Shown here: positions 10,770 through 21,224 of the stretch, one piece after another | How positions within the stretch are numbered: position 1 is the first letter of the stretch | How the letters are laid out: every line of letters begins with the position of its first letter | Origin: Teratosphaeria epicoccoides | Taxonomy: Eukaryota; Ascomycota; Dothideomycetes; Mycosphaerellales; Teratosphaeriaceae | Assembly (NCBI GenBank): GCA_021401465.1 | Contig: JADDMT010000002.1 | Span: 124,001 to 188,000 of the forward strand | Length of the DNA stretch: 64,000 nt | Reading direction: 5' to 3' | Program-made: the position numbers and the translations under genes | The notes under the pieces: generated by a model | The model's database searches: none | The model's input: only the letters and a program-made list of their open reading frames with translations | Told to the model about the DNA's origin: nothing

Positions 10770-11711
10770 TCAGCGCAATGTCGATCTTGTTGTCAAAGAA
10801 AGTGTTGCTAGATGAAGCCTTGGTATGTTGTAGGGATTGAGGCGACAGAAGACGCGGACGGTGAAGTCCTCGTACATCAAGCGCTGGAGGTCGGCGATCT
10901 GGCGCCCGTATGGGCCGAAGTGGCTGGTGACGGAGGCGAAGAGCATACGGCCATGCACACAGTCGCCTCGGACAAAGAAGCGAATCTCGGCAAGGTCATC
11001 GAGCTGCCAGTCACCCTCCGCAAGGAGTGGTTGAAGCTCGGGCGCCTCGCGCATTCGCTCCATGACGAGGTCGACCTAGTGGACCTGCATCTAGAACAGA
11101 AGGTCGTCGTCGGTCACGGGGGTCTGGCTCCAGTAGAAGGCAGCCGGCGTGAGCTTGATCGTGCATGGCTCGCTCTGTTGCTGTCCGTCCTGGTTCTAAG
11201 TACAGGTCATGCCTACCTCGGTGTCCGGCGAGAAGGCCTCGTAGTTCGGTTGTACGCGTAGCCAGCAGTTGGTTGTAGACTAGGCGGAGCTAGGTGTCGT
11301 GCCGGCGGCGTCTGCAGCGGCGCCTCGCGTGCCCGTCGGGACATTCGGGGCGGTGCTGTCCTCCGCCGGACGAGGCCCGGACTCTGAAGGGCCCTCTGCC
11401 GCCTATTGGTGCTTGAAGTGGACCTCGCGCGAGTGTTTGGTCGTGAACGCGTCGATCCACATGGTCTCCTCCTGTTCAGGCGCGGCCACCTTCCGCCTTC
11501 TGCCTCGCCGGCTGGGATGGCGTGGGCTTCGGCTTCTTGGAAGTGGCGCACTGGGGCGGAAGGGAGGTGGAGGGGGCTGCAGGAGACGCGCGAAGCTGAA
11601 ATGGTCCACCTTCTGTAGAAGAGGAAGATCGACTTTATACCTTAGTTGGATGTGAATGTATCCAAAGTCACGCAGCATTGTGAGTGTACAGCTTTGGACA
11701 GGGCCATTCAC
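10770..11711 (-). pseudogene. decayed gene with five in-frame TAG codons
   Basis: The minus-strand frame shared by 11711-11403 and 11063-10770 stays in one phase throughout. It is interrupted only by TAG codons (after HFKHQ, PSSA, MTCT, DDLLF and QVH). No TAA or TGA occurs in about 314 codons. Third positions are strongly GC, more so than in the antisense frame. Readable segments include MWIDAFTTKHSREVHFKHQ, IKLTPAAFYWSQTPVTDDD, MERMREAPELQPLL, and FVRGDCVHGRMLFASVTSHF. Near 11550 the better protein sense (KKPKPTPSQPARQKAEGGR) is in another frame, implying a frameshift as well. I do not recognise the family. Several TAGs sit in Gln-rich context, which fits CAG-to-TAG change. Confidence 0.55.
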
Positions 11712-12114
11712 TCTGGCATTGAGGAGCGTACATTCGGAAGGCAGACCGTCGAGCAGTTTATTATATGCTCGGTCAATGCTTGCTCTTGAGTTTGCTGTGA
11801 GACAATATTGTCAACCAATGTCTTCACAACACAGAGGCGGGATGAAGCGCATCGTCACCATGCAGATGCGTGCTCACGGCAGCTTGCGGCCTGTGCTCAA
11901 GCTTGATGCCGACCGTGAGAAGCATGTGATAGAGCCCCCCACCTGCAGTCATCTCTCTTGGCGATAACTCCCGAGATCATCTATCTGTTCTCCATCGATT
12001 GATCATCAGTATTTTAGATGGCGACATGCGTTTGCTAGGATCTTTGTATCGCTGATCTGAGCAACCATACAGCCTCCCCACCACCACTACATGCATTCAT
12101 AGAGATCAAGGACA
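11712..12114. other. upstream region of the lipase gene
   Basis: About 400 bp without coding signal, ending in a CACCACCACT / AAGGACAATGG start context. Likely promoter and 5' UTR. Confidence 0.5.
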
Positions 12115-13071
12115 ATGGCAGAAACCTTCACCACCGAGGAGTCCACCTTCACGACTCCTGACAAGCACTCTCTCTACACCAAGACCTGGCGGCCCACCGC
12201 TGCACCTCTCCAAGCCCGTCTCATCTTCATCCACGGCTTCAGCGACCACATCAACTTCCAAGGTCCACTCTTCCCCATCCTCGCAGAAAATGGCATCGTC
12301 ACATACTCCTTCGACCAGCGCGGATGGGGCAGGAGCGTGCACAAGCCCGCGGAGAAAGGCAAGAGCGGACCTACCGAGCTGGTCCTCAAGGACATCAACG
12401 ACTTTGTCCTGCACGCGCTGGCGATCTCGGACGCCAAGGCGGCCGAGAAGGGTCTCCCGGTGTTTATGCTTGGACACAGTATGGGTGGGCAGGAACTGCT
12501 GCACTTCGCCGCTCGGGGGCCCCCCGAGACGCTGAGGCGGGTGAGGGGGTTCATGTTGGAGGCGCCGTTCGTGGCGCTGCACCCGAACGCGCGGCCCTGG
12601 AAGATCACGGAGATGGTGGGCCGGCTGGCGCAGAAATGGCTGCCGAATTTGCATCTGGTGCAGAAGTTGGACCCGGCGACGGTGGCGCGGGATCCGCAGG
12701 TCGCGCGAGAGATCGAGGCGGACGCGCTGTGTCACAATACTGGGACTTTGGAGGGATTGGCGGGGATGCTGGACCGGGCGGCTGCGCTGGAGTCGGGGAG
12801 GGTGGTGGTGCCGGAGGGGCGGGGAGAGGGGGGGAAGACACGGCTGTGGTTTGGGATGGGCACGGATGATTTGATTTGCGAGTTTCAGGCGGTCAAGGGG
12901 TTGTATGAGAGATGTCTGGTGGCGGACAAGAGGATGGAGACGTATGAGGGGTGGTATCATAAGTTGCATTTGGAGCCGGGAGAGGATAAGATCAAGTTTT
13001 GCGGGGATGTGGTCAAGTGGATCTTGGAGAAAGCAGGAGAGGGTGGTGCTGCGGACAGGGCGAAATTGTAG
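12115..13071 (+). CDS. monoacylglycerol lipase (alpha/beta hydrolase, Yju3/MGLL-like)
   Basis: A single-exon 318-residue serine hydrolase of the usual length for the family. The predicted reaction is hydrolysis of monoacylglycerols to glycerol and fatty acid at lipid droplets or membranes. The family oxyanion strand is IFIHGFSDH (about 39-47), followed by FDQRGWGRS. The nucleophile elbow is GHSMGG with Ser122. The acid is expected in MGTDDLIC, and the His in YEGWYHKLHLEP, which corresponds to the family's YEG.YHELHNEP. No signal peptide or membrane segment is visible. The ATG has a good context and matches the usual family N-terminus. The second half of the gene has unusually G-rich codons. 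It is convergent with the Vps5 gene. Confidence 0.9.
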   Translation: MAETFTTEESTFTTPDKHSLYTKTWRPTAAPLQARLIFIHGFSDHINFQGPLFPILAENGIVTYSFDQRGWGRSVHKPAEKGKSGPTELVLKDINDFVLHALAISDAKAAEKGLPVFMLGHSMGGQELLHFAARGPPETLRRVRGFMLEAPFVALHPNARPWKITEMVGRLAQKWLPNLHLVQKLDPATVARDPQVAREIEADALCHNTGTLEGLAGMLDRAAALESGRVVVPEGRGEGGKTRLWFGMGTDDLICEFQAVKGLYERCLVADKRMETYEGWYHKLHLEPGEDKIKFCGDVVKWILEKAGEGGAADRAKL

Positions 13072-13679
13072 ATGATCTATCTGGTCCGTTGGACAATGAT
13101 AATGAAATGCCCCTCGAGCCGCGACACTGGTGAATGGGGGCTCTCTCACAGATGACTTTGGTGAAACGTGATGAAACTCATCTACTGTTTACTGTTTCGA
13201 CAAGATCCAGGCGGTGTAGCACGACTAGAAGGCATGCACGGCCTCTCACTACTCGATCCAGGCCGAAACTGGCATGCGGCGTTTGGTGCTCGCTCATACA
13301 TCCCCCCCCCCCTCCAACCGTACAGGAGACCAGGCGACCCTTGCAGAGTGGTTGTTGATGTCGACTGCGAAAATTAAAAAAGCACCTTACGTACGACTCG
13401 GCTCAGGACTCGTGCGGTGGAAGTATGTAGGTAGCTTTTTTGACACTTTCGCTGCTGTCTTGTGAATTTCCTGGGAATTGGGAGGGGAGAGGAGAGAGGG
13501 ACAGAGAGGAGAAGGGAAAAGATTTACGAAGAAAAGGTTTCGGGTGCTGCTGGGATGGCTGTACTACACATCTCCGTCGTGCGCCAGCTTTGAGAAAGAA
13601 AGAAAAAACAGAGAAAAAGAGAAACGGGGCAGAGCCCGCGGCAGTCAACTCTCATCGGCTGTTCACTACTGTCTCACCA
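13072..13679. other. convergent 3' intergenic region
   Basis: About 600 bp between two stop codons. It holds short homopolymer tracts (ten C near 13306) and purine-rich DNA at 13480-13625. No gene is supported. Confidence 0.5.
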
Positions 13680-14002
13680 TCACGCCTCCTCGTCTCCGAC
13701 GCCCTCCTCGGCCAGCGTATCCTCACGAGCCCTAAAGCCCTCTCCCTCGCCCGTAAAATCTTCAGACCCCCTCACCGTACTTCCGTCCAAACTATCTCGA
13801 CCCACGGCCTCCGCTTCGTGCTCTGCCTCCAACCTTTCCCTGTTCGCTTCTCGCCGCAAAGCAGCCTCCGACTTTGGATCCGGGTCCGCTTTGATGCCTG
13901 CTGGTAAGACGGGCGGGCCGTCTTCGTCGGCGTCGAGCTGGTAGAGGTAGGTTTCCCAGAGTTCGATGAGCTGGAAGACGTGTCAGTGCATGCATGTGAT
14001 GC

Positions 14003-14076
<74 letters not shown>

Positions 14077-15722
14077 GTTGAAAGCATTGGGATGCGTACC
14101 TCTTTCTGAGCCTCGATGGCGCTTTCGAGGAACGTCTCAACCCCTGATTTGAAGTCCTCTACCTTCTCTCTTTCGAACCTCTCGAGCTCCCCTCGCATGA
14201 GCCGGCCCATGTCTTCAAAGAGTAATCTCGTGGCGTGCACCCGCCGCTCTGCATCCGCGACGTCCGCTTGCGTTTGCTGAATTCGATCCTGCTGGGTTCG
14301 CCCGGCTCGGAGTAATTTATCTTGCTGCTTCTTGATATCCTGTAACTTCGACTCGGCACTGTGCCAGCTGTGGAAGGCCTTCTGCCGTTGCTCGAACGCC
14401 TTCTTGACCGAACCAATCAGGCGAATGTACTCGTCGATGACAATGCCGAGGGTGAGGATGTCTTGCATTGCTTGTCGATGGTAGAGTTCCTGGATTCTCA
14501 GTTGCACATCTCCCAGGGCGTCCAGAGGCCCAGAAAGACTCGGCGACAATTCGACTGCGGCCAGGTTGTGCAGAGTCATGGAGAAATCGCCACACGAGTC
14601 TCCGAGGGCTCGGCGTTGTGCCACGACGGTGTCGGTGCTCTTCTGGAGGGCCTTGAGCTGATTCTCGAGCGCGTCGAGGTAGATGCGGCGGTCGTGGAAC
14701 CAGTCATCGTGCTCGATGAACTTGCCTCCGCTGCCGGAAGAGATGCCGATGGAACTCATGAAGCCCTTGCTCTCGCTGCCCAGCAGTGGATCCTTACGAT
14801 CCTTATGCTTGATGTCGACGTTGAAGGACTCGCTCTCGAGAAAGGTCTTGAGGTCGCCGTCGTGCTGGAGGACGGGGTGTGAGGCGGTCTTGTTCAGCAT
14901 GCGCTCCAACGCCTGGCGCCTGCTCTCGACGAAGTCTGCATTGAAGCGACCCACCGCCTGCTTCTCCGGCGGAGGCGGGACAATCAAACCCGGGTTATTC
15001 TCGTGTAGTCGCTCGTACAGCCAGAGGAAATCGCGGTATCGCCTGGTGACGGTGAATGATGCCTGGTTGTAGGCCTTGCTCGTGGTGCGCGTGATGACGG
15101 AATAGACGGTGTGACTGTTGGCTGCGTTGCCCACGGTATGCGGATCTCCGACGGTGATGTTGAAGCTCGGCTTGGCTGCCTGCTCCACACTGACGCTCGG
15201 CTGGGTGTGTCTCTGGGCGGGGGCGGGGGCGGGGGCGAATTGGGAAGGTGCCTGGACTGCTCTTGCGGAACCATTCAGGCTCGAAGTGCCATAAGTGCCA
15301 TTCTCGTCGACCGACGCGGCGAGGGCAGGCGCGGGGGCGGTGCCTGGTCTCGATGCCTGCTGCTGCTGCTGCTGCTGCTGTCGTGTCCTCGCCGCGAGCT
15401 CTTTCACCGGTGGGGCAGGCGCGACGGGCTCGTCGACGGGCTCGGCGCCGAGCGGGCCGAGGGGTCCCATGGAGTCGTCATCGAGCGATTCGAGCGTGGT
15501 GGAGTGGGCGAGGTTGGCGTGGCGGCGGGGGGTGCGCGACTTGGCAGGCGCGGCTCGCGGGGTGCGGGCGCGGGTGCGGGCGGTGGCGGTGGTGGCGGTG
15601 GAGGTGGGCGATGTCGATGCGGGGGATGTTGTGCTCACGACACGGTCTATCCCATCGTCACGCTGTGTCTCCTCAGCTGCTGCCTGGTGGAGTCTGTGGG
15701 TGGAGGATGAGGTGGAAGGCAC
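13680..15722 (-). CDS. VPS5: Vps5-type sorting nexin (PX-BAR), retromer subunit
   Basis: Two exons, 15722-14100 and 13970-13680, give 637 residues. The long first part is disordered (Thr/Ala/Pro-rich, with an eight-residue polyGln at about 115-122). The PX domain spans about 187-297 with the phosphoinositide-binding motif RRYRDF (227-232) and a PPPPEK loop. The C-terminal BAR domain, about 320-600, is helical and charged (FIEHDDWFHDRR, then LENQLKALQKS, then FEREKVEDFKSGVE). Vps5 pairs with Vps17 to form the membrane-bending half of retromer, recycling receptors from endosomes to the Golgi. Exon 2 continues with LIELWETYLYQLD and an acidic tail, so the splice is well supported. The intron carries a GAT microsatellite, which without splicing would add an implausible polyisoleucine. 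Confidence 0.88.
14004..14075 (-). repeat. (GAT)24 trinucleotide microsatellite inside the Vps5 intron
   Basis: Twenty-four uninterrupted GAT units on the plus strand, which is ATC on the coding strand. They make up 72 of the 129 bases of the single intron (14099-13971). The intron begins GTACGC and ends CTTCCAG. Confidence 0.95.
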
Positions 15723-16387
15723 ATCTGTTGCATCGCATCAGTCCACTATCCATTAGCTACAAGGTCGGTGTGTATTGATTAATGCCATCACGCATACCAT
15801 GCCACGGCGAGCCTCCCTCGTCCATTCTTGCGCGCCACGGGTCTGCTGCGGCATCCAAGCGAGTCGCCATCATTAATCATTCTCTCACTCAAGCGGGTTA
15901 GTCCCGTCCTGCCTGCCGTGACGGAGCTTCGGCGGCAATATTACTCCGGCTGCACGACCAACAACATGAACGGCGCATGTGACACGCGGCAGGACCCGAC
16001 TATGGACCTGTGCGAACGGGATTGGAGGACGACGAGTGCCAAGAAGATCCATTCATCACATAGTGCTCCAGCGGTCCCCTCTCGTTGCCCAACTGCATCA
16101 CCACTCGCCACTGTACATGACTCCATCTGCCACTTACTCCCACACAGGGAGAGGAACAGGATGTTGATGAGTGAAACCGTCCATCACATGCCACATCCGC
16201 TGCGCATGGGCCAAGTATGGGCTGCATGCGTGCATGCTGCCCACATTCCTGAAGAGATCATGTCCACAACAGTCTGGGGCTTTGTCACCTCAACAATGCT
16301 TCTTTGCCTCCTGCCCCAACCCGTTTCATCCGCGCCTCAGACATACTGCTCCGCTGACATTCTTGACAATTCACCAACTCACACGCC
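15723..16387. other. divergent promoter region
   Basis: About 665 bp between the Vps5 and AT-hook gene start codons. Open frames here run into the downstream gene in the wrong phase. No gene is supported. Confidence 0.55.
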
Positions 16388-19294
16388 ATGGCGCCAGAGC
16401 GCAAGTCTGCGCGCGAGGCCACACCTGCTACTAGGAAGAAAGATGTCGAGGCGACCAAACCCAAGTCGCCGGCCAAGGTCGCAAAGACCACATCACCCGC
16501 GACTAAGAAGAAGAGTCCTGCGAAAAATGTTGGGAGGAAGACGTCTGTAAAGAAGACGACGCAGAAGCAAAAGGCGCTGATGGCGAACAGTGCGGCGAAG
16601 AGGGGCAAGAATGTCGCCCTGCCACCGTTGGAGCCAGAGGAAGACGAAGTCGAAGACGATGATCACGCTGACGACGATGATCCGCAGGGCATGGACGGCC
16701 ATTCTGTGTCTGAGCCGGCCCCGCCGCCATCCAGGACGAGGGCGAAGAAGCAGTCACCCAAAGTCAAAGACAGGACGTATAGGGATCACCATGATCCTGA
16801 GGACGACGCGGTGGAGGACGAGCCGGCACCTGAGAAGCCGAGACGTGCCGGGAGAAAGGGCTCGACCTACAAGCCCGATGTCCACGATCTGGCAGATGAA
16901 GATGGCGATGCACTGCAGCCGCCCAAGCGTGGGCGCGGAAGGCCGAGGAAGGATGAAACGGCCGGTCCTTCGCCGAAAAAGGCCGCTGTAAGCGCCAAAG
17001 TCAATGACGCCAGCAGCAGTAAGCGCGACCCTCGTGACGTCGAACGGTTGAGCAAGAAGGACGCCACGGCCGCTCTTGACGAGCAGAGTGAAACTGTCAG
17101 ATTTCTCAGAGCGAAGGGAGCCAAGCAGCACCTCCCGAGCACGGCTGGAGATCAGGACGAGATGCGCAAAGCTTACTTTATGCTGAAGTCTGCGCTTTTC
17201 GGCGGCGGGCTGTATAGCAATGCCACTAAGGCTCAGGCGAAGAGACTCCGACGCGTCTTCCAGAGCCACGAGGGCGAGGTGGAGGCCATTGTCGTGGATC
17301 CTGCGAGGGAGAAGAATTTGTTGAAGAACGTGCTGCCTTGGAGTGATGTCAAGGAGACGGGAAAGAGGGAGGAGGATGTGGAGGAGTACCTGTTTCGTAC
17401 ACCTCACGCGGATCTGGCGGACCAGAGGCTTGCGATGTATAATTTGGGTCCGTGGGAGGCTAATCCGCAGGGGTTGGCGGAGCATTTGGTGGGTCCGAAT
17501 TGGAAGTTGTTGAAGGCGTGTAAGTATGGGATGAGTGTTTGTCATCGGAAGGCGTTGGAGGATCTGGAGGGCAGGTGGAGGGCTTTGACGCTGGAGGACC
17601 CGGATGAGATTGTTTTGGGTGGGGAGAAGGAGGAGGCGAAGATGAGGAAGAGGGTCAAGATGCTGTGGGCGGGTTTTGAGGAGGGCCTAATGGCGACGGT
17701 TGGGTTGGGGGATGAGGGGCCGAGGGGGTTTCAGCCTTATCCTGAGGAGGAGCATGAGAAGGTGGATGATGATGATGATGATGTTGTTGTTGTTGAAGAA
17801 GAAGAAGAAGAGGTAGGGGAAATCATGCCCGCCGTCGAGGAAAATAACCCCACTCGTAATACCGGCAAGTCGACCGCTCCTCGCACCCGCGCCGGTCCCG
17901 GTCACACCCTACACAACGTGCAAACTCGCCTGGCCTCGCCATCGAAGGGAGGCACTGCTATTCCTAGCTCAGGGACTAAGCAAAGGAGGGAAACTATCAA
18001 GACGGGCTTCTCTACTACGCCAAAGAGGGGTTTGGGCGCTTCTTCGGGGAGAAAGTTGCATTCGGCTGAGGAGGCCGCGGCTTCGGCGGCACAGGTGAGG
18101 AAGGAGATGGAGGAGGCGGGGCGTGTGTTGAGGGGGGCTCGGTCGAAGGGGTCGCTGGAGCGTGGCGAGAGGGGTGGTGATGCTAGTGAGTCTTCCAGTT
18201 CCTATTCTACGAGCGCCTCCTGTGGGTCGCCATCGAGAAGCCACAGTCATCGTCTCGGCGATGATGATTCAAGCGACGACGAGAGCGACCACGGCTTCCC
18301 TCATCTCCCTCCTCCTCGCCGCCCAAGCAAACGATCTATTTCGCCTGCTCCTCCGCCGCCGCCCGACCGCAGTGGCATCACGGGCGCGCCGGTCAGAAAC
18401 AGGGAGAGGTTGCAAGAAGTGCTGAGGCATGTGGCGACGGCAGAGGAGCAGAGAGTCCTTGACGGTCACGAGAACAGAGTCGTGCAGCTGCCACGGAAGT
18501 ATTACGACCCTGGCAAAGCTGACGAGCGTGACAACTCAGGAGATGACAACCACGACGGTGCGAGAGCCATCCGCTCTCCAACCAAGTCACCCAGACCTCC
18601 TACATCGAGACCTACACCACGACTCAAACCCGCCCGCGCACCCGAGACCGAAGACCCCTCGAAATTCACGACCGCCACCAATCCCGAAAGAATCTCCGAC
18701 CTCGACCGCGCCAACCCCTTCCACGAGAAATTACCCGGTCCCGAAACCTGGTACCAGCGCATGCCGAACGTGTTCCCTTTCGGGGAGACGCCGTGGCAGG
18801 AGCGGGAGATGAGCAGGCAGATCAACGAGGATCTCGCGAGGAGTAAATGTGCCCCCGTCAACCCCCCTCTTTTTCCCGGAAAACGCGCTGACGAGCTTGC
18901 CCCCTCAGGTCACGAGCGGGAACCCGAACAAGCGGATGCGACTCGACGCGCTTCTTCTTCCTTCGCGGGCCGCATGGCTGGCGCGGTGAGGGATACGCTG
19001 TTTGGACGGAGTCTGCCGAGGACGACGACGACGACGACTGGTGGCGGCGCCCAGACTGCGGAGAAGGAGACTGCGACCGCTCCCGCTGCTGTGGCGGGTC
19101 GTGCGGCGCTGCCTGGGGATCCGTGGGATGTGCGGGAGCTGGGGGAGAAGGAGGTGAGTGCGGAGTTTAGGGAGGCTGGGAAATGTCTCAGGCATGTGAA
19201 GTGCGGATATCTTGGGGGGAGGGAGAAGAGGAAACGGGCGGATGAGCAGGCTGGGCTGAGCAGCAGGAAGGCGAGCAGGACTGGTGGTCGCTGA
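16388..19294 (+). CDS. large AT-hook-like nuclear protein, low complexity
   Basis: The model has two exons (16388-18842 and 18909-19294) with a 66-bp intron: donor GTAAAT, branch GCTGAC, acceptor CCTCAG. It gives about 946 residues. Because the intron length is a multiple of three and has no stop, the unspliced frame is also open (968 residues). The N-terminus has Lys/Ser/Pro repeats (KSPAK, KKKSPAK) typical of chromatin-associated tails, followed by acidic runs. KRGRGRPRKDE near residue 185 is a canonical AT-hook that would bind the minor groove of AT-rich DNA. A more ordered region lies around 230-440 (for example SALFGGGLYSNATKAQAKRL and KACKYGMSVCHRKALEDLEG). A polyAsp/Val/Glu run follows near 460. 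Its exact role is unknown; nuclear localisation is inferred. Confidence 0.75.
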   Translation: MAPERKSAREATPATRKKDVEATKPKSPAKVAKTTSPATKKKSPAKNVGRKTSVKKTTQKQKALMANSAAKRGKNVALPPLEPEEDEVEDDDHADDDDPQGMDGHSVSEPAPPPSRTRAKKQSPKVKDRTYRDHHDPEDDAVEDEPAPEKPRRAGRKGSTYKPDVHDLADEDGDALQPPKRGRGRPRKDETAGPSPKKAAVSAKVNDASSSKRDPRDVERLSKKDATAALDEQSETVRFLRAKGAKQHLPSTAGDQDEMRKAYFMLKSALFGGGLYSNATKAQAKRLRRVFQSHEGEVEAIVVDPAREKNLLKNVLPWSDVKETGKREEDVEEYLFRTPHADLADQRLAMYNLGPWEANPQGLAEHLVGPNWKLLKACKYGMSVCHRKALEDLEGRWRALTLEDPDEIVLGGEKEEAKMRKRVKMLWAGFEEGLMATVGLGDEGPRGFQPYPEEEHEKVDDDDDDVVVVEEEEEEVGEIMPAVEENNPTRNTGKSTAPRTRAGPGHTLHNVQTRLASPSKGGTAIPSSGTKQRRETIKTGFSTTPKRGLGASSGRKLHSAEEAAASAAQVRKEMEEAGRVLRGARSKGSLERGERGGDASESSSSYSTSASCGSPSRSHSHRLGDDDSSDDESDHGFPHLPPPRRPSKRSISPAPPPPPDRSGITGAPVRNRERLQEVLRHVATAEEQRVLDGHENRVVQLPRKYYDPGKADERDNSGDDNHDGARAIRSPTKSPRPPTSRPTPRLKPARAPETEDPSKFTTATNPERISDLDRANPFHEKLPGPETWYQRMPNVFPFGETPWQEREMSRQINEDLARSKCAPVNPPLFPGKRADELAPSGHEREPEQADATRRASSSFAGRMAGAVRDTLFGRSLPRTTTTTTGGGAQTAEKETATAPAAVAGRAALPGDPWDVRELGEKEVSAEFREAGKCLRHVKCGYLGGREKRKRADEQAGLSSRKASRTGGR

Positions 19295-19434
19295 GGTTTG
19301 GTTCTGGTCCGGGAGTTGTGTGCGGGTTTTACTATTCCTGTTTTCGCATCCCAAATCTAATTCTTACATTTCCTGGCTCGCTGAGCTCAACATCTGTCGT
19401 CATTGATGCCCCCCCTGCCACACCGAACCAGCCC

Positions 19435-21224
19435 TCACTTCCCCCCTTCCCGCGCGAACCGACTCCTCGCCCTGATCCTCGGCCCGTAAAACACCAACAC
19501 CCACGGCACCACCGTCAACACGGCCGCAATGCCGCCCAACAAGCTCCCGGCGCCCTGATCCGTCAGCGCGCGGAACATCTGTCTCGTGAACAGCGGGAAG
19601 GCTCCGCACAGCATGTTGCGGCAGAAACTCTGCGCCGCCAACGCGGAGCTCGCGTAGCGATGGTACGTATCGGCGAGGTAGTTGAAGACGGCGAGGTAGA
19701 TGCTGAAAATGCCCATGGTGGCGCAGGCGACGGCGACGGCGGGCACGATCCACGGGGTGCGGGGGAAGGACGTCCAGCCGAACCAGAACCAGCCGGTGGG
19801 GAGGAGGAGGCTTTGCACGCAGGAGAAGTACAGGCGTCCTTCTGGCGTGTCGAGCAAGGCTCGGTGCTTTTCCGGGAGGTAGTGCCGCGCGAGTCGTTCT
19901 TGGTGGATGCTGATGATGGTGCTGAGGACCGCGGCGACGGAGATGGCGGTGAAGACTGCGTCGGCTTGCTCGAGGTTGAAGGCGTGGTTGGTGGTGAAGA
20001 CGTAGGGGATTGCGGAGAAGAGGAGGTAGAGGACTGCCCAGGCGAAGGAGACCCAGAGGGAGAAGAAGAAGACGACGGGTTCGGTGAGGAGGAGGTGGAA
20101 GGGGCGGGTGAGGGAGATTTTGAGCATGTGCGCGAGACTGGCGCGGTCGGAGTCGGTGGGGACGAGGAAGCGGATGCGTTGGGGTGGGGGGTTGGGGTTG
20201 TCGGGGCTGGGTGGGGGGATCATGCCGTAGTAGCCGTGGGATTCGAGGGTGGAGTAGTAGGTGTTGAGGGCTGCGGCTTTGCGGGAGAGGAGGACGGAGC
20301 CGCGGGTTTCGGCGAAGAAGAGGATGATCAGGGCCATGACGACGGAGTCCATCTGGGAATGACTATTAGGACTCACGGGTAACGCCCCAAAATGGTTTTC
20401 GCGATCAGTGTACTTACAATGACTTGGTGGTAGAAAATCCAGCGCCAGGTCGTGTGTTGCGCGATCAAGCCCGAGATTACGGGACCAAGACCCGTGCCGA
20501 AGAGCGCTCCGCCCGCGAAAAGAGACATGGCCGTGTTCCTGTCCTTGGCATGGTAAATATCGCTCACAACCCCTCCGACCATCGTACTGAACGTACTCCC
20601 CGCGCACCCCACCAGGAACCGCGCAACAATCATCCCCGCATACGTCGGCGTTACTGCGCATACGAGTTGGAACACCACGAACAGCACGCCCGTGACGACG
20701 AACATGGGCCTTCGCCCGTTGATTTCCGAGAAAGGTGCGAGCACCATGGGGGCGATCCCGAAGCCGATGGTGAAGACTGTGACGCCGACGGTCATAGCGA
20801 CGAGCGAGACGTCCCAGTGCGCGGCCATCTGCGCGGTGCCGGAGGTGTAGGCGCCCGCGCTGTAGGCCGCGAGGAGGGTGGAGGTGGCGGAGAGGTAGGT
20901 GAAGAGTTTTTTGCGGAGGGGGGACCAGAGGAAGGGGGAGGTGTAGGGGGTGAGATTGGGGGGTTCTGGGGGTGCTGGGTGGGCGGTGGCGGTTGGTGGG
21001 TGTTGTTGGGAGAGGAAGACGGGGGATGGTAATGGGGTCTCGAAGGTCAGGTTGTGCCATGTGATTCCGTCGTCTGCGGTGACTGGGTCGTGAGTGCGGG
21101 ATTGACCGGAGGTGTCGTCTCGTGGGCGCTTCTCGTCTTCAGCTTGTTGGATGTCCGGATTGTTTATTTCGTTCGCCTGGCCCGGTGAGTTCCGAGGTCG
21201 TCTGATTCCCGGTGTGGCCGTCAT
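19435..21224 (-). CDS. MFS DHA1-family drug/polyamine-type efflux transporter
   Basis: Exons 21224-20418 and 20352-19435 give 574 residues. The 65-bp intron has donor GTAAGT, branch CCTAAT and acceptor CCCAG. A hydrophilic N-terminal tail precedes the first membrane segment. The family loop motif appears as APFSEINGRRPMFV, and GGALFGTGLGPVISG matches the DHA1 motif in segment 5. A long central cytoplasmic loop with Pro-rich sequence separates two six-helix halves. The closest style is fungal Tpo1/Flu1-like H+ antiporters of the plasma membrane; the substrate cannot be read from sequence. An ATG 31 codons upstream is in frame, but MTATPGIRR is the likelier start. Confidence 0.88.

Noticed and set aside
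10812..11261. 149-codon plus-strand open frame
   Set aside because: Codon-aligned antisense of the five-TAG frame. Its third positions are less biased, so minus-strand coding is preferred, though not proven.
12106..13149. 347-codon minus-strand open frame
   Set aside because: Antisense shadow of the monoacylglycerol lipase gene, with His/Arg/Pro-rich content.
19318..20382. 354-codon plus-strand open frame
   Set aside because: Antisense of the DHA1 transporter second exon. Gly/Glu/Val-rich shadow.
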